Shown here piece after piece: positions 63,147 to 64,000 of a stretch of DNA of 64,000 nt (position 1 is its first letter; each line of letters starts with the position of its first letter). The translations under genes were made by a program, and so were the position numbers. The DNA is from Paraliobacillus ryukyuensis (GTDB taxonomy: Bacteria > Bacillota > Bacilli > Bacillales > Amphibacillaceae), in contig NZ_QNRI01000004.1 of NCBI RefSeq assembly GCF_003315295.1, positions 143,958 to 207,957 of the forward strand, given 5' to 3'. The notes below the pieces were generated by a model. It worked only from the letters and a program-made list of their open reading frames with translations. It was not told the origin of the DNA and ran no database searches.

Positions 63147-64000
63147 TTGCAATCTTTAATTCATATCACAGATAAACAGACTGGATTAGTTGCTGATTAC
63201 ATCTCCGAGAAAAACTATTGGAACGATGTACGAACGATTGAGTTACAAAACAATCGTGATACGTTTGATTTTACGACTTTTTCTGATAAATCATTTTCTA
63301 AGTATATTGATGATCAAAACCGTATTGTTGTACCTGATCGAAAAGTAGGTTACGCCGAATTTATTATTGATGAGCATAAACAGGCGCTTAATCAAAATGG
63401 TAGTCACCATATTAACGTATGGTCAACGGCTAGTTATTTACGATTAAAAAAAACCAAAATAATCAGCCCTAAAACAACCGGTACTGATACAGCTGCTAAA
63501 CATGTAACAGATACATTAGTCGATACTGGATGGCAGCGCGGCAAGATTGCGCATACAGGATTGCGAACGTTTGTGATTGAAGAGCACACGAATCCATATG
63601 CATTTTTGAAACGAATAGCAAGTGAATTTAATTTAGAATTACAGTTCCGCATCGCAATAGAAAATGGTGAAATTGTTCGCTATGTTGATATGCTTGAGCG
63701 TGTGGGGCGTTGGCGAGGTTTTGAAGCTACATTTGGCCATAATCTGTTAGGTATAGAACGAAAAAGTAAATCAAGTGGAGTAGTCACTGCATTGTTAGGT
63801 GTTAGTCCTGCAGATGCAGACGGGAATGTAAAAACGTCTTTAAAATATGATTATCAAGCTTTGCAAAGATGGGGTGTGAAGGATAGTAACGGTCAATTAA
63901 AACACTTATATGCTGTCTACTATCCGCAATCAACCGATCAAGAAATGACGCAAGAACGCTTAGACACATTAACAGAAAATGAATTAGAGAAACGCGTTAA
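63147..64000 (+). CDS. Tail-tip protein (Tal, prophage endopeptidase tail type), 3' end outside window
   Basis: The frame runs from TTG 63147 after ATGGAGGTGAG to the right edge without a stop (about 284 codons). The opening SLIHITDKQTGLVADYIS, then NNRDTFDFTTF, and the repeated gp27/Tal-like domains fit the tail-associated proteins encoded after Dit. It forms the tip trimer and may carry peptidoglycan hydrolase activity further on. Only the N-terminal part is visible. Confidence 0.85.
   Translation, partial: MQSLIHITDKQTGLVADYISEKNYWNDVRTIELQNNRDTFDFTTFSDKSFSKYIDDQNRIVVPDRKVGYAEFIIDEHKQALNQNGSHHINVWSTASYLRLKKTKIISPKTTGTDTAAKHVTDTLVDTGWQRGKIAHTGLRTFVIEEHTNPYAFLKRIASEFNLELQFRIAIENGEIVRYVDMLERVGRWRGFEATFGHNLLGIERKSKSSGVVTALLGVSPADADGNVKTSLKYDYQALQRWGVKDSNGQLKHLYAVYYPQSTDQEMTQERLDTLTENELEKRV

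Larger units (their letters stand above)
35276..64000. mobile_element. Prophage (cos-type siphovirus), left 28.7 kb; continues past window
   Basis: The gene order is that of a temperate siphovirus of Gram-positive hosts: integrase and lysogeny genes on the minus strand, divergent early genes, replication, SSB, late regulator, HNH, terminase, portal, ClpP-like protease, HK97 capsid, connectors, tail tube, chaperones, tape measure, Dit and tail-tip protein. All modules present look intact. Lysis genes and the right attachment site are outside. HK97-type head genes with ClpP-like maturation protease and an HNH gene next to the terminase fit cos packaging. Confidence 0.95.

Noticed and set aside
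1..64000. tRNA and rRNA genes, transposase genes, CRISPR arrays
   Set aside because: No conserved tRNA T-loop/acceptor pairs, rRNA segments, transposase frames or regular repeat-spacer arrays were seen by eye; a covariance search would be needed to exclude small RNAs.

Overview
The window is AT-rich DNA from a spore-forming, low-GC Gram-positive bacterium of the Bacillaceae. The left part follows the Bacillus subtilis order ysoA-tig-clpX-lonB-lonA-ysxC-(ysxD)-hemA-hemCDBL-spoVID-ysxE-valS-folC-(comC)-spoIIB-radC. Strong AGGAGG-type ribosome binding sites, SpoVID/SpoIIB and a T-box leader support this. Protein sequences and a 200-bp structured repeat of a kind I associate with Oceanobacillus/Virgibacillus/Gracilibacillus relatives suggest that group, but the genus is inference.

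Layout. (1) 1-8.6 kb: protein quality control, with trigger factor, ClpX, LonB, LonA and the ribosome-assembly GTPase YsxC. (2) 8.6-9.65 kb: a decayed alpha/beta-hydrolase and a small membrane protein on the minus strand with a Fur/PerR-like box in front of it. (3) 9.87-15.3 kb: heme synthesis from glutamyl-tRNA to uroporphyrinogen III (hemA, C, D, B, L). hemX, which sits between hemA and hemC in B. subtilis, is absent; a hairpin occupies the junction. (4) 15.4-18.2 kb: terminator, repeat element, spoVID and ysxE (spore coat). (5) 18.4-23.7 kb: valine T-box, valS, an ATP-grasp ligase and folC. (6) 23.8-33.6 kb: a type IV pilus operon (three pilin-like proteins, PilB, PilT, PilC, major pilin, prepilin peptidase, PilM, PilN, PilO). 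The major pilin has its own promoter and a cyclic-di-GMP-II riboswitch, so pilus production is probably set by c-di-GMP. (7) 33.7-35.3 kb: spoIIB and a radC cut short inside its catalytic domain.

(8) 35.3-64 kb and beyond: a siphovirus-type prophage integrated in radC. Its order is integrase, ImmA/IrrE peptidase, CI-like repressor, three regularly spaced operators plus a fourth in cro, early genes, antirepressor, DnaD-type initiator with internal iterons, HNH, SSB, a cargo region (membrane proteins, YjcQ, lipoprotein, secreted discoidin/RCC1 protein), HNH, probable cos, terminase (small subunit with an XRE domain), portal, ClpP-like protease, HK97 capsid, connectors, tail tube, tail chaperones with a -1 frameshift, tape measure, an enlarged Dit, and the start of the tail-tip protein. 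Lysis genes and the right attachment site lie outside the window.

The most interesting points are the c-di-GMP-II riboswitch on the pilin gene, the radC disruption, the 41-bp-spaced phage operators, the iteron cluster within the initiator gene, the HTH-TerS arrangement next to a GC-rich probable cos, and the uncharacterised prophage cargo. No complete new defence system could be demonstrated; the cargo region at 44.2-48.8 kb is the best place to look.
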